A DNA stretch of 26,259 nucleotides from NCBI GenBank assembly GCA_023428425.1, contig JAEYYP010000375.1:1-26259 (forward strand), given 5' to 3'. A model generated the notes under the pieces. The model was not told where the DNA came from. It did not search any database and worked only from the letters and a program-made list of their open reading frames with translations. The stretch comes from Pseudomonadota bacterium. Its GTDB lineage: Bacteria > Pseudomonadota > Alphaproteobacteria > Rhizobiales > Devosiaceae. Position numbers and translations under genes: made by a program. Each line of letters starts with the position of its first letter. Position 1 is the first letter of the stretch. Below are positions 1-8,032 of this stretch, piece by piece.

Positions 1-1
1 G

Positions 2-562
2 GCCGCTTTCGGGCCGAAGCTCAACATGATCGGTTCGATCTGCGCCATCGGCTGCTTTGGCCTCGACAATCCGGGCGCCACGGGCTCTGTCAACTTCCAG
101 TTGTCGATCCCGATCTATGCCGGTGGCGCGCTGGGCGCGTCGATCCGTCGGGCCAATATCGAACAGATCAAGTCGGAGGTCGATGCACTGTCAGCCCGCG
201 ACCAGATCCGCGAGTCGGTGATCTCCGCTTGGTCGAGCCTGCAGAACTCCAGTGCCCAGATCGAATCGGCGCAGTCGGCCGTCGCCTCGGGTCAGCTGGT
301 CGTGGATGGCACCGTGCAGGAGCGCGATGTTGGTCAGAAAACCACGCTCGACGTGCTCAACGCCCAGGCCGAGCTGACCTCGGCGCGCGAAGGGCTGATC
401 CAGGCGCGCGCGTCGCGGATGATCGCCGCCTTTGCCCTGCTCGCCGCATCCGGCCGGCTGTCGGCAGAAGACCTGCGCCTCGACGTGAGCATCCACTCGG
501 CAGACGGCTACATCGCCAAGGTCGAGGATGTCTGGCAGGAACTCCGCGCGCTGGACGAGTAG
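2..562 (+). CDS. TolC-family outer membrane efflux protein, C-terminal part (5' truncated by window)
   Basis: The reading frame is open from base 2 to a TAG at 560–562, so this is the last 186 residues of a longer gene that starts before the window. TolC-type proteins form trimeric outer-membrane/periplasmic channels for type I secretion or RND/MFS efflux. The fragment has the repeated long-helix pattern of the family: a helix with Ala/Gln/Ser heptads (about residues 60–100), then the hallmark turn VGQKTTLDVLNAQAEL, then the last helix rich in Ala and Arg. The end WQELRALDE resembles alphaproteobacterial TolC proteins. A good hairpin terminator follows. In many alphaproteobacteria tolC lies just before popZ and valS, as here. 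The family is clear. Whether it serves efflux or secretion cannot be told from the fragment. Confidence 0.9.
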   Translation, partial: AAFGPKLNMIGSICAIGCFGLDNPGATGSVNFQLSIPIYAGGALGASIRRANIEQIKSEVDALSARDQIRESVISAWSSLQNSSAQIESAQSAVASGQLVVDGTVQERDVGQKTTLDVLNAQAELTSAREGLIQARASRMIAAFALLAASGRLSAEDLRLDVSIHSADGYIAKVEDVWQELRALDE

Positions 563-584
563 GCTCGCCTGTCGCAACTGAACC

Positions 585-613
585 AGGCCCGGCAGCCGAA
601 AGGTGCCGGGCCT
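585..613 (+). terminator. Hairpin terminator after the tolC-like gene
   Basis: AGGCCCGGCA (585–594) and TGCCGGGCCT (604–613) form a perfect 10-bp stem with a 9-nt loop, 23 bp past the TAG. A short T-containing tract (TGTGCTT) follows, so it is a plausible but not ideal intrinsic terminator. Confidence 0.7.
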
Positions 614-697
614 TGTGCTTGAGGGGGTGCGGCCGGCGACAACCGCGCCAAAATTCCCAAAACTCCTGGGGGAAGGCGCCGGTGACACAGCGTCACT

Positions 698-744
698 GAT
701 TCACAAGGCGGCTCCGCTTGGACTAGATTGATTGTGCTCGATTC
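698..744. promoter_or_regulatory. Two GANTC (CcrM-type methylation) motifs upstream of popZ
   Basis: GATTC occurs at 698–702 and 740–744, in the gap before popZ (start 819). GANTC is the target of the cell-cycle methylase CcrM in many alphaproteobacteria and can influence GcrA/CtrA-controlled promoters. By base composition about one such site would be expected by chance in this gap, so the regulatory role is only a suggestion. Confidence 0.3.
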
Positions 745-818
745 GGCAGATTGCCGTATGGAGCTTCATTAAGGACGTATTCGGCCCGGGGTTGTTGGGC
801 GGGTATTGTGAGGCAGCG

Positions 819-1481
819 ATGAACAAGCCAGCGCCCAAAGAGCCGTCGATGGACGAGATCCTGTCGTCCATCCGGCAGATCATCGCCGACGATGACGCGA
901 GCGCCGTGCGCAAGCCCGCCGCGCCGCCGCCAGCGCCGCCGCGCAGCTTCGCGCCAGTGCCGCCCCGTCCGGAACCGGTTGCCGAGCCGGAGGCCGAACC
1001 GCTGGCGTTGTCCGCAGAGCAGATCCTGCGCGAGACCGCGGCGGCTGACGAGCACGGTGGTAACTCCGGCATGAGCTTCAACGATCTGATCGGCCAGGAA
1101 TCCGAGGAACCGGTTGGTCTCGTCGATCCCGATGACATTGCGTTCGAAGTCGCGCCCGAGCCTGTTGCTCCGCCGCGACCCGCTCCCGCCTATGAGCGAC
1201 CGCGTGCCGCCCCGGTGTCGCATGCCGCGCCGCTGCCCGATCCGCGCCTCACCAGCGATATGGCTGAACAATTGCTCGAACCTGCCACCCAGTCGGTCAT
1301 CGGCCGCTCCTTCTCCAAGCTCACCAGCCTCTCGACGGTGGGCTCGAACATCACCATCGAAGAGATGATGCGCGACATGCTGCGCCCCATGCTCAAGGAC
1401 TGGCTGGACGAGAACCTGCCGTCGATCGTGGAGCGCATGGTCGAACAGGAGATCGCCCGCGTCTCGCGAGGCGGGCGTTAG
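819..1481 (+). CDS. popZ: PopZ-like polar organizing protein (DUF2497)
   Basis: PopZ is the self-assembling cell-pole scaffold of alphaproteobacteria; it anchors ParB/centromere complexes and recruits cell-cycle kinases. The 220-residue product has the family's layout. An N-terminal amphipathic partner-binding helix (residues 9–25, SMDEILSSIRQIIADDD) comes first. A long Pro/Ala/Glu-rich disordered linker follows (about 30–145). The C-terminal oligomerization helices come last (about 150–216), including MLRPMLKDWLDENLPSIVE. I chose the ATG at 819 because the conserved N-terminus begins right after it and a GAGG-type ribosome site lies 8 bases upstream. An in-frame ATG at 732 would add about 29 residues unlike the family. 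The linker is longer than that of Caulobacter PopZ (177 residues in total), which is common outside Caulobacter. Confidence 0.9.
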   Translation: MNKPAPKEPSMDEILSSIRQIIADDDASAVRKPAAPPPAPPRSFAPVPPRPEPVAEPEAEPLALSAEQILRETAAADEHGGNSGMSFNDLIGQESEEPVGLVDPDDIAFEVAPEPVAPPRPAPAYERPRAAPVSHAAPLPDPRLTSDMAEQLLEPATQSVIGRSFSKLTSLSTVGSNITIEEMMRDMLRPMLKDWLDENLPSIVERMVEQEIARVSRGGR

Positions 1482-1493
1482 TCTCCTCCTGCT

Positions 1494-1733
1494 TTACCCT
1501 TCCGTCCCGCCCAGGTCTGCGAGCCTTGCCTTGTAGTAGGCGATCGCTCGTCTGTGACTTTCCAGCAGTTTGGGCCAGTTGGCAGTCTGAACCGGCCCGG
1601 CCGGTGGCTGCCTGGTAACCTGCTGTTCCAGGATGGTCAGTTGGGTATGTTCGAATTCGAGTGCTTGTTCTAGTTGCTTCCTTGTCTGTTCTCGCATTTG
1701 TCCTTCGGGTCCGGTCCGCCTCCGTGCCCCCAT
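1494..1733 (-). CDS. Small hypothetical coiled-coil-like protein (79 aa)
   Basis: I do not recognise this family. The minus-strand frame runs from ATG at 1733 to TAA at 1494, with a GGGGGGAAG ribosome-binding site 6–8 bases before the start. A second ATG at 1697 has its own weaker site, so the protein may be 67 residues. The sequence is rich in Gln, Glu, Lys and Leu with heptad-like spacing (REQTRKQLEQALEFEHTQL, about residues 14–32), then a Pro-rich break, then a second helix ending in AIAYYKARLADLGG. This suggests a short helical hairpin with no signal peptide or membrane segment. Codon choice differs from the neighbours, with many AGG, AGA, CGA, GAA, CAA and CTA codons. It converges on popZ with only 12 bp between the stops. 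Coding status is likely but not certain. Confidence 0.55.
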   Translation of the reverse strand: MGARRRTGPEGQMREQTRKQLEQALEFEHTQLTILEQQVTRQPPAGPVQTANWPKLLESHRRAIAYYKARLADLGGTEG

Positions 1734-1850
1734 GGCACTTCCCCCCTTGGGAGGCGGGACCTGCACCCATACTGCGCGAAGCCGACGCGATGCTGAAGCC
1801 TGAATCGACAGCGGCAGCAACAATCGGAAACGCGACCGTATGCGTTTGTG

Positions 1851-1880
1851 TTGACTTGCGGCCTCTGCCTTTGCTTTAGA
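1851..1880 (+). promoter_or_regulatory. Candidate sigma-70-type promoter for valS
   Basis: TTGACT at 1851–1856 is a near-consensus −35 box. TTTAGA at 1875–1880, 18 bp downstream, is a fair −10 box. The predicted start would give a leader of about 65 bases before the valS ATG at 1951. Confidence 0.4.
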
Positions 1881-1950
1881 CCTCACACCGAATTCCTTGC
1901 CGCCCGCCGCGCGTATCCGCCGGCCCGGGCGTTATTCTGTTGGACACCCG

Positions 1951-4797
1951 ATGCTCGAGAAGACTTACGAACCGTCCGCCGTCGAAGGCCGTATCTACGA
2001 GGCGTGGATGAAGGCCGGCGCTTTCAAGGCCGGGGCAGGCGCCAAGCCCAGCGCCGAAACGTTCTCGATCGTCATTCCGCCGCCCAACGTCACCGGTTCG
2101 CTGCATATCGGGCACGCGCTCAACAACACCATCCAGGACATCCTCATCCGCTTCGAGCGCATGCGGGGCAAGGATGTGCTGTGGCAGCCGGGCACCGACC
2201 ACGCCGGCATCGCAACCCAGATGATCGTCGAGCGCCAGCTGATGGAGCGGCAGGAGCCCGGCCGCCGCGAGATGGGGCGCGAGAAATTCCTGGAGCGCGT
2301 GTGGGAGTGGAAGGCCGAGTCTGGCGGCACCATCCTTAACCAGCTCCGCCGCCTCGGCGCATCCGCCGACTGGTCGCGCGAGCGCTTCACGATGGACGAG
2401 GGCCTTTCCGAGGCCGTGCGCAAGGTGTTCGTGGGGCTCTACCAGAAGGGCCTGATCTACCGCGCCAAGCGGCTCGTGAACTGGCACCCGGGTCTCGAGA
2501 CTGCCGTGTCGGATCTCGAGGTCGAGAACATCGAGACCGCCGGCAAGATGTGGCACCTCCGCTACCCCATCGAGGGAACGGACGAAACCATTACCGTCGC
2601 CACCACGCGCCCGGAGACGATGCTGGGCGACATGGCCGTCGCCGTGCATCCCGAGGACGAGCGCTACCAGCACCTCATCGGCAAGCAGGTAATCCTGCCG
2701 ATCACCGGTCGCCGTATCCCGATCATCGGCGACGAGTACGCCGATCCCGAGCTCGGCTCGGGTGCGGTGAAGATCACCCCGGCACACGATTTCAACGACT
2801 TCGAGGTCGGCCAGCGGCACGGCCTCAAGCCGCTCAACATCTTCACCACCACGGCGAAGCTGAACAACAGCGTCCCCGCCGCCTATCGCGGTCTCGATCG
2901 TTTCGAGGCGCGCAAGAAGGTGCTGCAGGACCTCGAGGCGATGGGCGTCCTCGCCTGGATCGAAGACAAGAAGATCATGGTGCCGTTCGACGAAAAGTCG
3001 AAGCAGGTGGTGATCGAGCCGTTCCTCACCGACCAGTGGTTCGTTCGCGCCGAAGTGCTGGCCGAGCCAGCGCTCGCCTCGGTGCGCGAGGGGCGGACGA
3101 AGTTCGTGCCCAAGCAGTACGAGAACACCTATTTCGCGTGGATGGAAAACATCAAGCCGTGGACCATTTCCCGCCAGCTGTGGTGGGGACACCAGATTCC
3201 GGCCTGGTACGGCCCGCGGCTGAACACCGATCCTGATTTCAACAATGGCAGCGCCGGCCCCAAGGTCTTCGTCGCCGAAACCGAGACCGATGCGATCGCG
3301 CAGGCGGAGGCCTACTACGCCGGACGCAAGATCGAGGTGTATTCCAAGGGCCTGAACGCCTCCGACTACGCCAAGGCCTACACCGCCTTCGACACCACGC
3401 AGCGCGACCGCTTGAACGCAACCACCTGGTCGATGCGCAAGCAGCGCGACCCCTTTGCCGAACTCAGCGACTCCAAGGTGCCGCTGCATCGCGACGAAGA
3501 CGTGCTCGACACTTGGTTCTCGTCGGCATTGTGGCCGTTCTCTACCATGGGCTGGCCTAACGACACAGCCGAACTCAAGAAGTACTACCCCACCGACGTG
3601 CTGGTGACGGGCTTCGACATCATCTTCTTCTGGGTCGCCCGCATGATGATGATGGGGCTGGAGTTCACGGGCACCGAGCCCTTCCACACGGTCTACATGC
3701 ACGCGCTCGTTCGTGACGAGCACGGGCAGAAGATGTCGAAGACGAAGGGCAACGTCATCGATCCACTGAAGCTCATCGATGGCTACGGTGCCGACGCCAC
3801 GCGGTTCACCCTGGCCGCGATGGCCGCCCAGGGCCGCGACCTGCGTCTCTCGATGGCGCGTGTCGAGGGCTATCGCAACTTCGTCACCAAGCTCTGGAAC
3901 GCTGCGCGCTTCCTCGAGATGAACGACTGCATTCGCCTCGCCGGCTTCGGTCCACGTGACAACCGGCTGGCCCTCAACCGCTGGATCGTCGGCTCGACGG
4001 CCCGCGCGGTCGAGACCGTGACCAAGGCCATCGAAGACTACCGCTTCAACGAAGCGGCGAACGCAGCCTACGACTTCGTCTGGGGCACGTTCTGCGACTG
4101 GTACCTCGAACTCGCGAAGCCCATCCTTACCGGCGATGACGAAGGCGCCAAGATCGAGACCCGCGCCACCGCGGCCTACGTGCTCGACCAGATTTTGAAA
4201 CTGCTCCACCCCTTCATGCCCTTCGTTACCGAAGAGTTGTGGGCGGAAACCGGAAAGATCGGGCCGAAGCGTTCGAAGCTGCTGGTCCTCACCGAATGGC
4301 CGGACATGACCGGCCTCGAGGAGCCCAAGGCGACCGCCGAGCTCGACTGGCTGATCGCTCTGGTCTCCGGCATCCGTTCGGTGCGCCAGGAGATGAACGT
4401 GCCGGGTGGTGCGAAGATCAGACTGGTCGTCGTCGGAGCAGGGGAGGAGACCGGCACGCGTGTCGAGGCTCACCTCGGCTCGCTGACCCGCCTCGCCCGA
4501 CTGGAGACGGTCGACTACGCCTCCGACGTGCCGCCCGAGTCGGCCCAGATAGTGCTTGGCGAGGCCGTGTTCGCCCTGCCGTTGGCCGGCGTCATCGACA
4601 TCGCCGCCGAACGGGCACGCCTGCAGAAGGACATGGCCAAGGAAGACAGCGAGATCGACAAGATCGACCGCAAGCTCGGCAACGAACAGTTCGTCGCCAA
4701 AGCCCCGGCCGAGGTGATCGACGAGCAGCGCCAGCGCCGGGCCGATGGGGTCGAACGCCGCAACCGCCTTGCCGACGCGCTTGCCCGACTGAGCTGA
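1951..4797 (+). CDS. valS: Valine–tRNA ligase (ValRS)
   Basis: Class I aminoacyl-tRNA synthetase that charges tRNA-Val with valine and edits mischarged threonine. The 948-residue product has PPNVTGSLHIGH at residues 44–55 (the HIGH ATP-binding motif) and GTDHAGIATQ shortly after. A CP1 editing insertion spans about 190–340, and KMSKT at 594–598 is the KMSKS loop. An anticodon-binding helical domain follows (about 660–800), then a C-terminal coiled coil (about 880–945, with QKDMAKEDSEIDKIDRKLG) typical of ValRS. Length is normal. I chose ATG 1951 because MLEKTYEPSAVEGRIYEAW is the standard N-terminus; an upstream TTG at 1897 would add 18 unlikely residues. The metal-transporter gene starts 17 bp after its stop, so the two are probably co-transcribed. 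Confidence 0.97.
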   Translation: MLEKTYEPSAVEGRIYEAWMKAGAFKAGAGAKPSAETFSIVIPPPNVTGSLHIGHALNNTIQDILIRFERMRGKDVLWQPGTDHAGIATQMIVERQLMERQEPGRREMGREKFLERVWEWKAESGGTILNQLRRLGASADWSRERFTMDEGLSEAVRKVFVGLYQKGLIYRAKRLVNWHPGLETAVSDLEVENIETAGKMWHLRYPIEGTDETITVATTRPETMLGDMAVAVHPEDERYQHLIGKQVILPITGRRIPIIGDEYADPELGSGAVKITPAHDFNDFEVGQRHGLKPLNIFTTTAKLNNSVPAAYRGLDRFEARKKVLQDLEAMGVLAWIEDKKIMVPFDEKSKQVVIEPFLTDQWFVRAEVLAEPALASVREGRTKFVPKQYENTYFAWMENIKPWTISRQLWWGHQIPAWYGPRLNTDPDFNNGSAGPKVFVAETETDAIAQAEAYYAGRKIEVYSKGLNASDYAKAYTAFDTTQRDRLNATTWSMRKQRDPFAELSDSKVPLHRDEDVLDTWFSSALWPFSTMGWPNDTAELKKYYPTDVLVTGFDIIFFWVARMMMMGLEFTGTEPFHTVYMHALVRDEHGQKMSKTKGNVIDPLKLIDGYGADATRFTLAAMAAQGRDLRLSMARVEGYRNFVTKLWNAARFLEMNDCIRLAGFGPRDNRLALNRWIVGSTARAVETVTKAIEDYRFNEAANAAYDFVWGTFCDWYLELAKPILTGDDEGAKIETRATAAYVLDQILKLLHPFMPFVTEELWAETGKIGPKRSKLLVLTEWPDMTGLEEPKATAELDWLIALVSGIRSVRQEMNVPGGAKIRLVVVGAGEETGTRVEAHLGSLTRLARLETVDYASDVPPESAQIVLGEAVFALPLAGVIDIAAERARLQKDMAKEDSEIDKIDRKLGNEQFVAKAPAEVIDEQRQRRADGVERRNRLADALARLS

Positions 4798-4814
4798 ACC
4801 GACAGGGGGCCGCA

Positions 4815-5810
4815 ATGGGCGACATTCCCGGCTCCAACACCCGCCCGCCCGTCCGCGACTGGATGACCATCGTCCAGTTCGACGGGCGCGGTGGCGTTCG
4901 CAAGCTCGAGGAGGCCGAAGAAGCGACCTTCGTGACGCCGACCAAGGGCTTTGCCCTTATTTCCGGCAACTCGCGCGCGCCGGAGTTCCGCGTCTGGCTG
5001 AAGAAGGAGCTCGGCGAGTTCTACGCCGACCTCATCACCGTGCCTTCGACCCGTTCTCGCTGCACGGTGATCGACGACAAAGCGCTGGTGGTGTTGCGTG
5101 TCGCCCGGCCCGGTGCCCAGCCCGAAGATGTCGGCCGCCAGTTGCTGTCGCTGTGGCTCGAGAAAGGCCGCGTCATCATCGCATCGGAGCTCAACATCGT
5201 TGAGTTCCTCGGCATCGGGCAGTGGCAGCAGACGCACCACGCGCCGCAATCGCCCGCCGACCTCGTCGCGCGCCTGGCGCTCCGTGCCGCGGACCGCATC
5301 GAACCGCTCACCGAGCGACTGGGAGACAGCCTCGACGTGATCGAGGAGCAGCTGATGATGAATCGCAACCACGATTCCCGCAGCCGCCTCGCTCATCTGC
5401 GCCGCACGCTGATCAACATGCGTCGCCTGATCTGGCCGCAGCGCGACGTGCTGACCACCCTCGAAATCGAAGACCTGAGCTTCCTGACCAACCGCGACCG
5501 CGTCCGCCTGCGCGAGGCTGCGGCCCGCACCGCCCGGCTCGGCGACGAGATGCAGACGCTTTCCGAGCGGGCCGTGCTGGTTCACGAACAACTGCTCGAC
5601 ACCCGCGCCGAGCAGATGAACCAGACCATGCTGCTCCTGGCGGCGGCGACCGTGGTGCTGATGCCGCTCACCGTCATCAGCGGCATACTCGGCATGAACC
5701 TGCCGATCCCGTTCGCCGATCAGCCCTGGGCCTTCTGGGCCGTCTGCGGTGGCCTCGCGGCGATGGCGGTAGCGATCTTCCTGTTCATGCGCAAGCGAAA
5801 GTGGATGTAG
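4815..5810 (+). CDS. CorA-family divalent cation transporter, ZntB-like
   Basis: A 331-residue inner-membrane cation transporter of the CorA/ZntB family (2-TM-GxN). These proteins form pentamers that move Mg2+, Co2+ or Zn2+. The long N-terminal cytoplasmic domain is soluble. A long charged helix (about residues 190–265) precedes two C-terminal membrane segments (about 270–295 and 302–325). The pore signature GMN is present in VISGILGMNLPIPF, and the chain ends in the basic tail MRKRKWM. The residues after GMN do not match the classic CorA MPEL, which with the overall length points to the ZntB branch; substrate is uncertain. The start ATG at 4815 has AGGGGG 5 bases upstream. It sits 17 bp behind valS, so it likely depends on the same transcript. 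Confidence 0.87.
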   Translation: MGDIPGSNTRPPVRDWMTIVQFDGRGGVRKLEEAEEATFVTPTKGFALISGNSRAPEFRVWLKKELGEFYADLITVPSTRSRCTVIDDKALVVLRVARPGAQPEDVGRQLLSLWLEKGRVIIASELNIVEFLGIGQWQQTHHAPQSPADLVARLALRAADRIEPLTERLGDSLDVIEEQLMMNRNHDSRSRLAHLRRTLINMRRLIWPQRDVLTTLEIEDLSFLTNRDRVRLREAAARTARLGDEMQTLSERAVLVHEQLLDTRAEQMNQTMLLLAAATVVLMPLTVISGILGMNLPIPFADQPWAFWAVCGGLAAMAVAIFLFMRKRKWM

Positions 5811-5825
5811 CGGTACCTCCAACCT

Positions 5826-5880
5826 AGCTTCGCTACGTCGCTCTGCTCCCAGCTTCGCTACCCTGCCCACAAGGGGGAGG
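5826..5880 (+). repeat. Short intergenic repeat with C-rich/G-rich dyad
   Basis: AGCTTCGCTAC occurs twice (5826–5836 and 5851–5861), followed by an imperfect dyad CCCTGCCC…GGGGGAGG (about 5861–5880). Dyads of this CCCT…AGGG form with a CACAAG centre are frequent intergenic repeats in Rhizobiales genomes, so this may be a REP-like element. It may also act as a terminator for the transporter gene. Only one copy is in the window, so its repeat status in the genome is unverified. Confidence 0.35.
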
Positions 5881-5914
5881 GAGGCCACCGTCTCTGGTCC
5901 AGCCGCTACGGTAG

Positions 5915-6001
5915 GGTGGGATTACCGCGGTAAACCGTCGATACCCCCACCGCCTTGGCGTGACTACATGCGGCGTGCTAGACACCCCGCCTTGCCGCAT
6001 G
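5915..6001 (+). promoter_or_regulatory. Structured thrS leader: two hairpins before the ribosome site
   Basis: Hairpin 1 has GGTGGG (5915–5920) pairing with CCCACC (5946–5951) and encloses the 12-bp perfect palindrome TTACCGCGGTAA (5922–5933). Hairpin 2 is a perfect 8-bp stem, CATGCGGC (5967–5974) with GCCGCATG (5994–6001), and a 19-nt loop. The thrS ribosome site GGAG begins at 6020. The position would suit translational or transcriptional control of thrS, but that role is inference. Confidence 0.4.
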
Positions 6002-6029
6002 CCGCGGCAACAATTCATTGGAGATGAAA

Positions 6030-7997
6030 ATGATCAAGGTGACGTTCCCCGACGGTGCAGTACGCGACTATGCGCGTGGCACCACCGGGACCACCGTGGT
6101 CGAGTCCATCTCCCCCAGTCTCGCCAAGAAGACGGTGGCGATGAAGTGGAACGGCGTCCTCTCCGACCTGTCGGATGCGCTGGAGGATGACGGCCGCATC
6201 GAGTTCGTGATGCGCGACAGCGCCGACGGCCTCGGGCTCATTCGGCACGATGCCGCGCACGTGCTCGCGGAGGCGGTGCAGGAACTGTGGCCGGATACGC
6301 AGGTTACCATCGGTCCGGTGATCGAGAACGGCTTCTACTACGACTTCAAGCGCGACACGCCTTTCTCGGAGGACGATTTCCCGGTCATCGAGAAGAAGAT
6401 GGCCGAGATCGTCGCGCGCGGCGCCGCCTTCACCAAGGAAGTCTGGACCCGCGACGAGGCCAAGCGCGTCTTCGCGGCCAAGGGCGAGAACTTCAAGGTC
6501 GAGCTGGTCGACGCCATCCCGGCCGACCAGATGATCAAGATCTACAAGCAGGGCCAGTGGTTCGACCTCTGCCGCGGCCCGCACATGCGCTCGACCAAGG
6601 ATATCGGCACCGCCTTCACACTCACCAAGGTGGCCGGTGCCTACTGGCGCGGCGACAGCAACAACCCGGTGCTCAGCCGCCTCTACGGCACGGCCTTTGC
6701 CAGCCAGAAGGAACTCGACGAGTACCTCCACATGCTGGAGGAGGCCGAGAAGCGCGATCACCGCCGCATCGGCAAGGATCTCGACCTGTTCCACCTGCAG
6801 GAAGAAGCGCAGGGCTCGGTGTTCTGGCACCCCAAGGGCTATGTCCTCTATAACCAGATGGAGGCGTATATCCGCCGCCGCGTGAACGCCAACGGCTACA
6901 ACGAGGTGAAGACCCCGCAGCTGATGTCGTCGAAGTTCTGGGAAGCGTCTGGCCACTGGGGCAAGTACCGCGAGAACATGTTCGTGGTGCCGGACGAGGT
7001 ACCCGGCACGGAAGACGAAGGTCCGGTGCTTTCGGGCAAGGGTGACCTCATGGCGCTGAAGCCGATGAACTGCCCGGCGCATATCCAGATCTTCAACCAG
7101 GGCATCAAGTCCTATCGCGACCTGCCGCTGCGCATGGCCGAGTTCGGCTGCTGCCACCGCAACGAGGCGCACGGCGCGCTGCACGGCCTGCTGCGCGTCC
7201 GCCAGATGACGCAGGACGACGCCCACATCTTCTGCACCGACGAGCAGATTCAGTCAGAGACCGAGCGTTTCGTGCACCTTCTGTACTCGGTATACGAGCA
7301 CATGGGTTTTGAGAACGTCGTGATCAAGCTCGCAACGCGGCCGGAGAAGTTCGGCGGCACCATCGAGCGCTGGGATGCGGCCGAGAAGGCTCTCGGCGAC
7401 GCGCTCAAGGCTACCGGCTACGATTTCGTCATCGCCGAGGGCGAGGGCGCTTTCTACGCGCCCAAGCTGGAGTTCCATCTGAAGGACGCCATCGGCCGCT
7501 CCTGGCAGGTCGGGACGCTCCAGCTCGACTACGTGCTGCCCGAGCGGCTGGGCGCCATGTACGTGGCCGAGGACGGGACGAAGAAGTATGCCGTGATGCT
7601 GCACCGCGCGATCCTCGGCTCGCTCGAACGGTTCATCGGCATGATGATCGAGCACTACGCCGGGAAGATGCCGCTGTGGCTGGCCCCGACCCAGGTCGTG
7701 GTGGCCACCATCGTTTCGGAAGCCGACGACTACGCCCAGAAGCTGGTCGATCGCCTGCGTGCCGGTGGTATCCGGGCCGAGCTCGACGCGCGCAACGAGA
7801 AGATCAACTACAAGGTGCGCGAGCACTCGGTGCAGAAGGTGCCGCTGATGTTCGTCGTCGGCAAGCGCGAGGCCGAGGAGGGTACCGTGTCGGTCCGCCG
7901 GCTCGGCACCGAGGGCCAGAAGGTCATCGCCGCCACCGACGCCATTGTCGAACTGATGGCCGAGGCCGTACCGCCCGACCTCAAGCAGGCAGCGTAA
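6030..7997 (+). CDS. thrS: Threonine–tRNA ligase (ThrRS)
   Basis: Class II synthetase that charges tRNA-Thr. The product is 655 residues, normal for bacteria. Domains in order are TGS (about 1–62), the editing/SAD domain (about 65–225), the class II catalytic core (about 255–545), and the anticodon-binding domain (about 550–650). Editing-site residues H73, H77, C181 and H185 match E. coli H73/H77/C182/H186. The catalytic zinc ligands are C348 (in MNCPAH), H399 (in TQDDAHIFC) and H525 (in MLHRAILGS), with the same 51- and 126-residue spacings as in E. coli. The ATG at 6030 has GGAG 6 bases upstream; an in-frame ATG at 6024 and a TTG at 6018 lie too close to or on that site. It stands alone with a hairpin leader and a strong terminator. 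Confidence 0.98.
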   Translation: MIKVTFPDGAVRDYARGTTGTTVVESISPSLAKKTVAMKWNGVLSDLSDALEDDGRIEFVMRDSADGLGLIRHDAAHVLAEAVQELWPDTQVTIGPVIENGFYYDFKRDTPFSEDDFPVIEKKMAEIVARGAAFTKEVWTRDEAKRVFAAKGENFKVELVDAIPADQMIKIYKQGQWFDLCRGPHMRSTKDIGTAFTLTKVAGAYWRGDSNNPVLSRLYGTAFASQKELDEYLHMLEEAEKRDHRRIGKDLDLFHLQEEAQGSVFWHPKGYVLYNQMEAYIRRRVNANGYNEVKTPQLMSSKFWEASGHWGKYRENMFVVPDEVPGTEDEGPVLSGKGDLMALKPMNCPAHIQIFNQGIKSYRDLPLRMAEFGCCHRNEAHGALHGLLRVRQMTQDDAHIFCTDEQIQSETERFVHLLYSVYEHMGFENVVIKLATRPEKFGGTIERWDAAEKALGDALKATGYDFVIAEGEGAFYAPKLEFHLKDAIGRSWQVGTLQLDYVLPERLGAMYVAEDGTKKYAVMLHRAILGSLERFIGMMIEHYAGKMPLWLAPTQVVVATIVSEADDYAQKLVDRLRAGGIRAELDARNEKINYKVREHSVQKVPLMFVVGKREAEEGTVSVRRLGTEGQKVIAATDAIVELMAEAVPPDLKQAA

Positions 7998-8002
7998 GTG
8001 TG

Positions 8003-8029
8003 AAGGGCGCCCCGTGGGGTGCCCTTTTT
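8003..8029 (+). terminator. Rho-independent terminator of thrS
   Basis: AAGGGC (8003–8008) pairs with GCCCTT (8021–8026), and inner G–C pairs extend the stem around a CCGTGG centre. A run of Ts (8025–8029) follows directly. It lies 5 bp after the TAA and also brackets the end of the convergent cupin gene at 8033. Confidence 0.85.
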
Positions 8030-8032
8030 CAT

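Noticed and set aside
732..818. An upstream in-frame ATG for popZ
   Set aside because: The extra 29 residues do not resemble the family and the ATG at 819 has the better ribosome site.
1876..4815. A 979-codon open frame on the minus strand opposite valS
   Set aside because: It mirrors valS, is His/Asp/Arg/Gly-rich as antisense frames of GC-rich genes are, and shows no recognisable domain.
5922..5933. TTACCGCGGTAA as a stand-alone repressor operator
   Set aside because: Several perfect 12-bp palindromes are expected by chance in 26 kb; it is kept only as part of the thrS leader structure.
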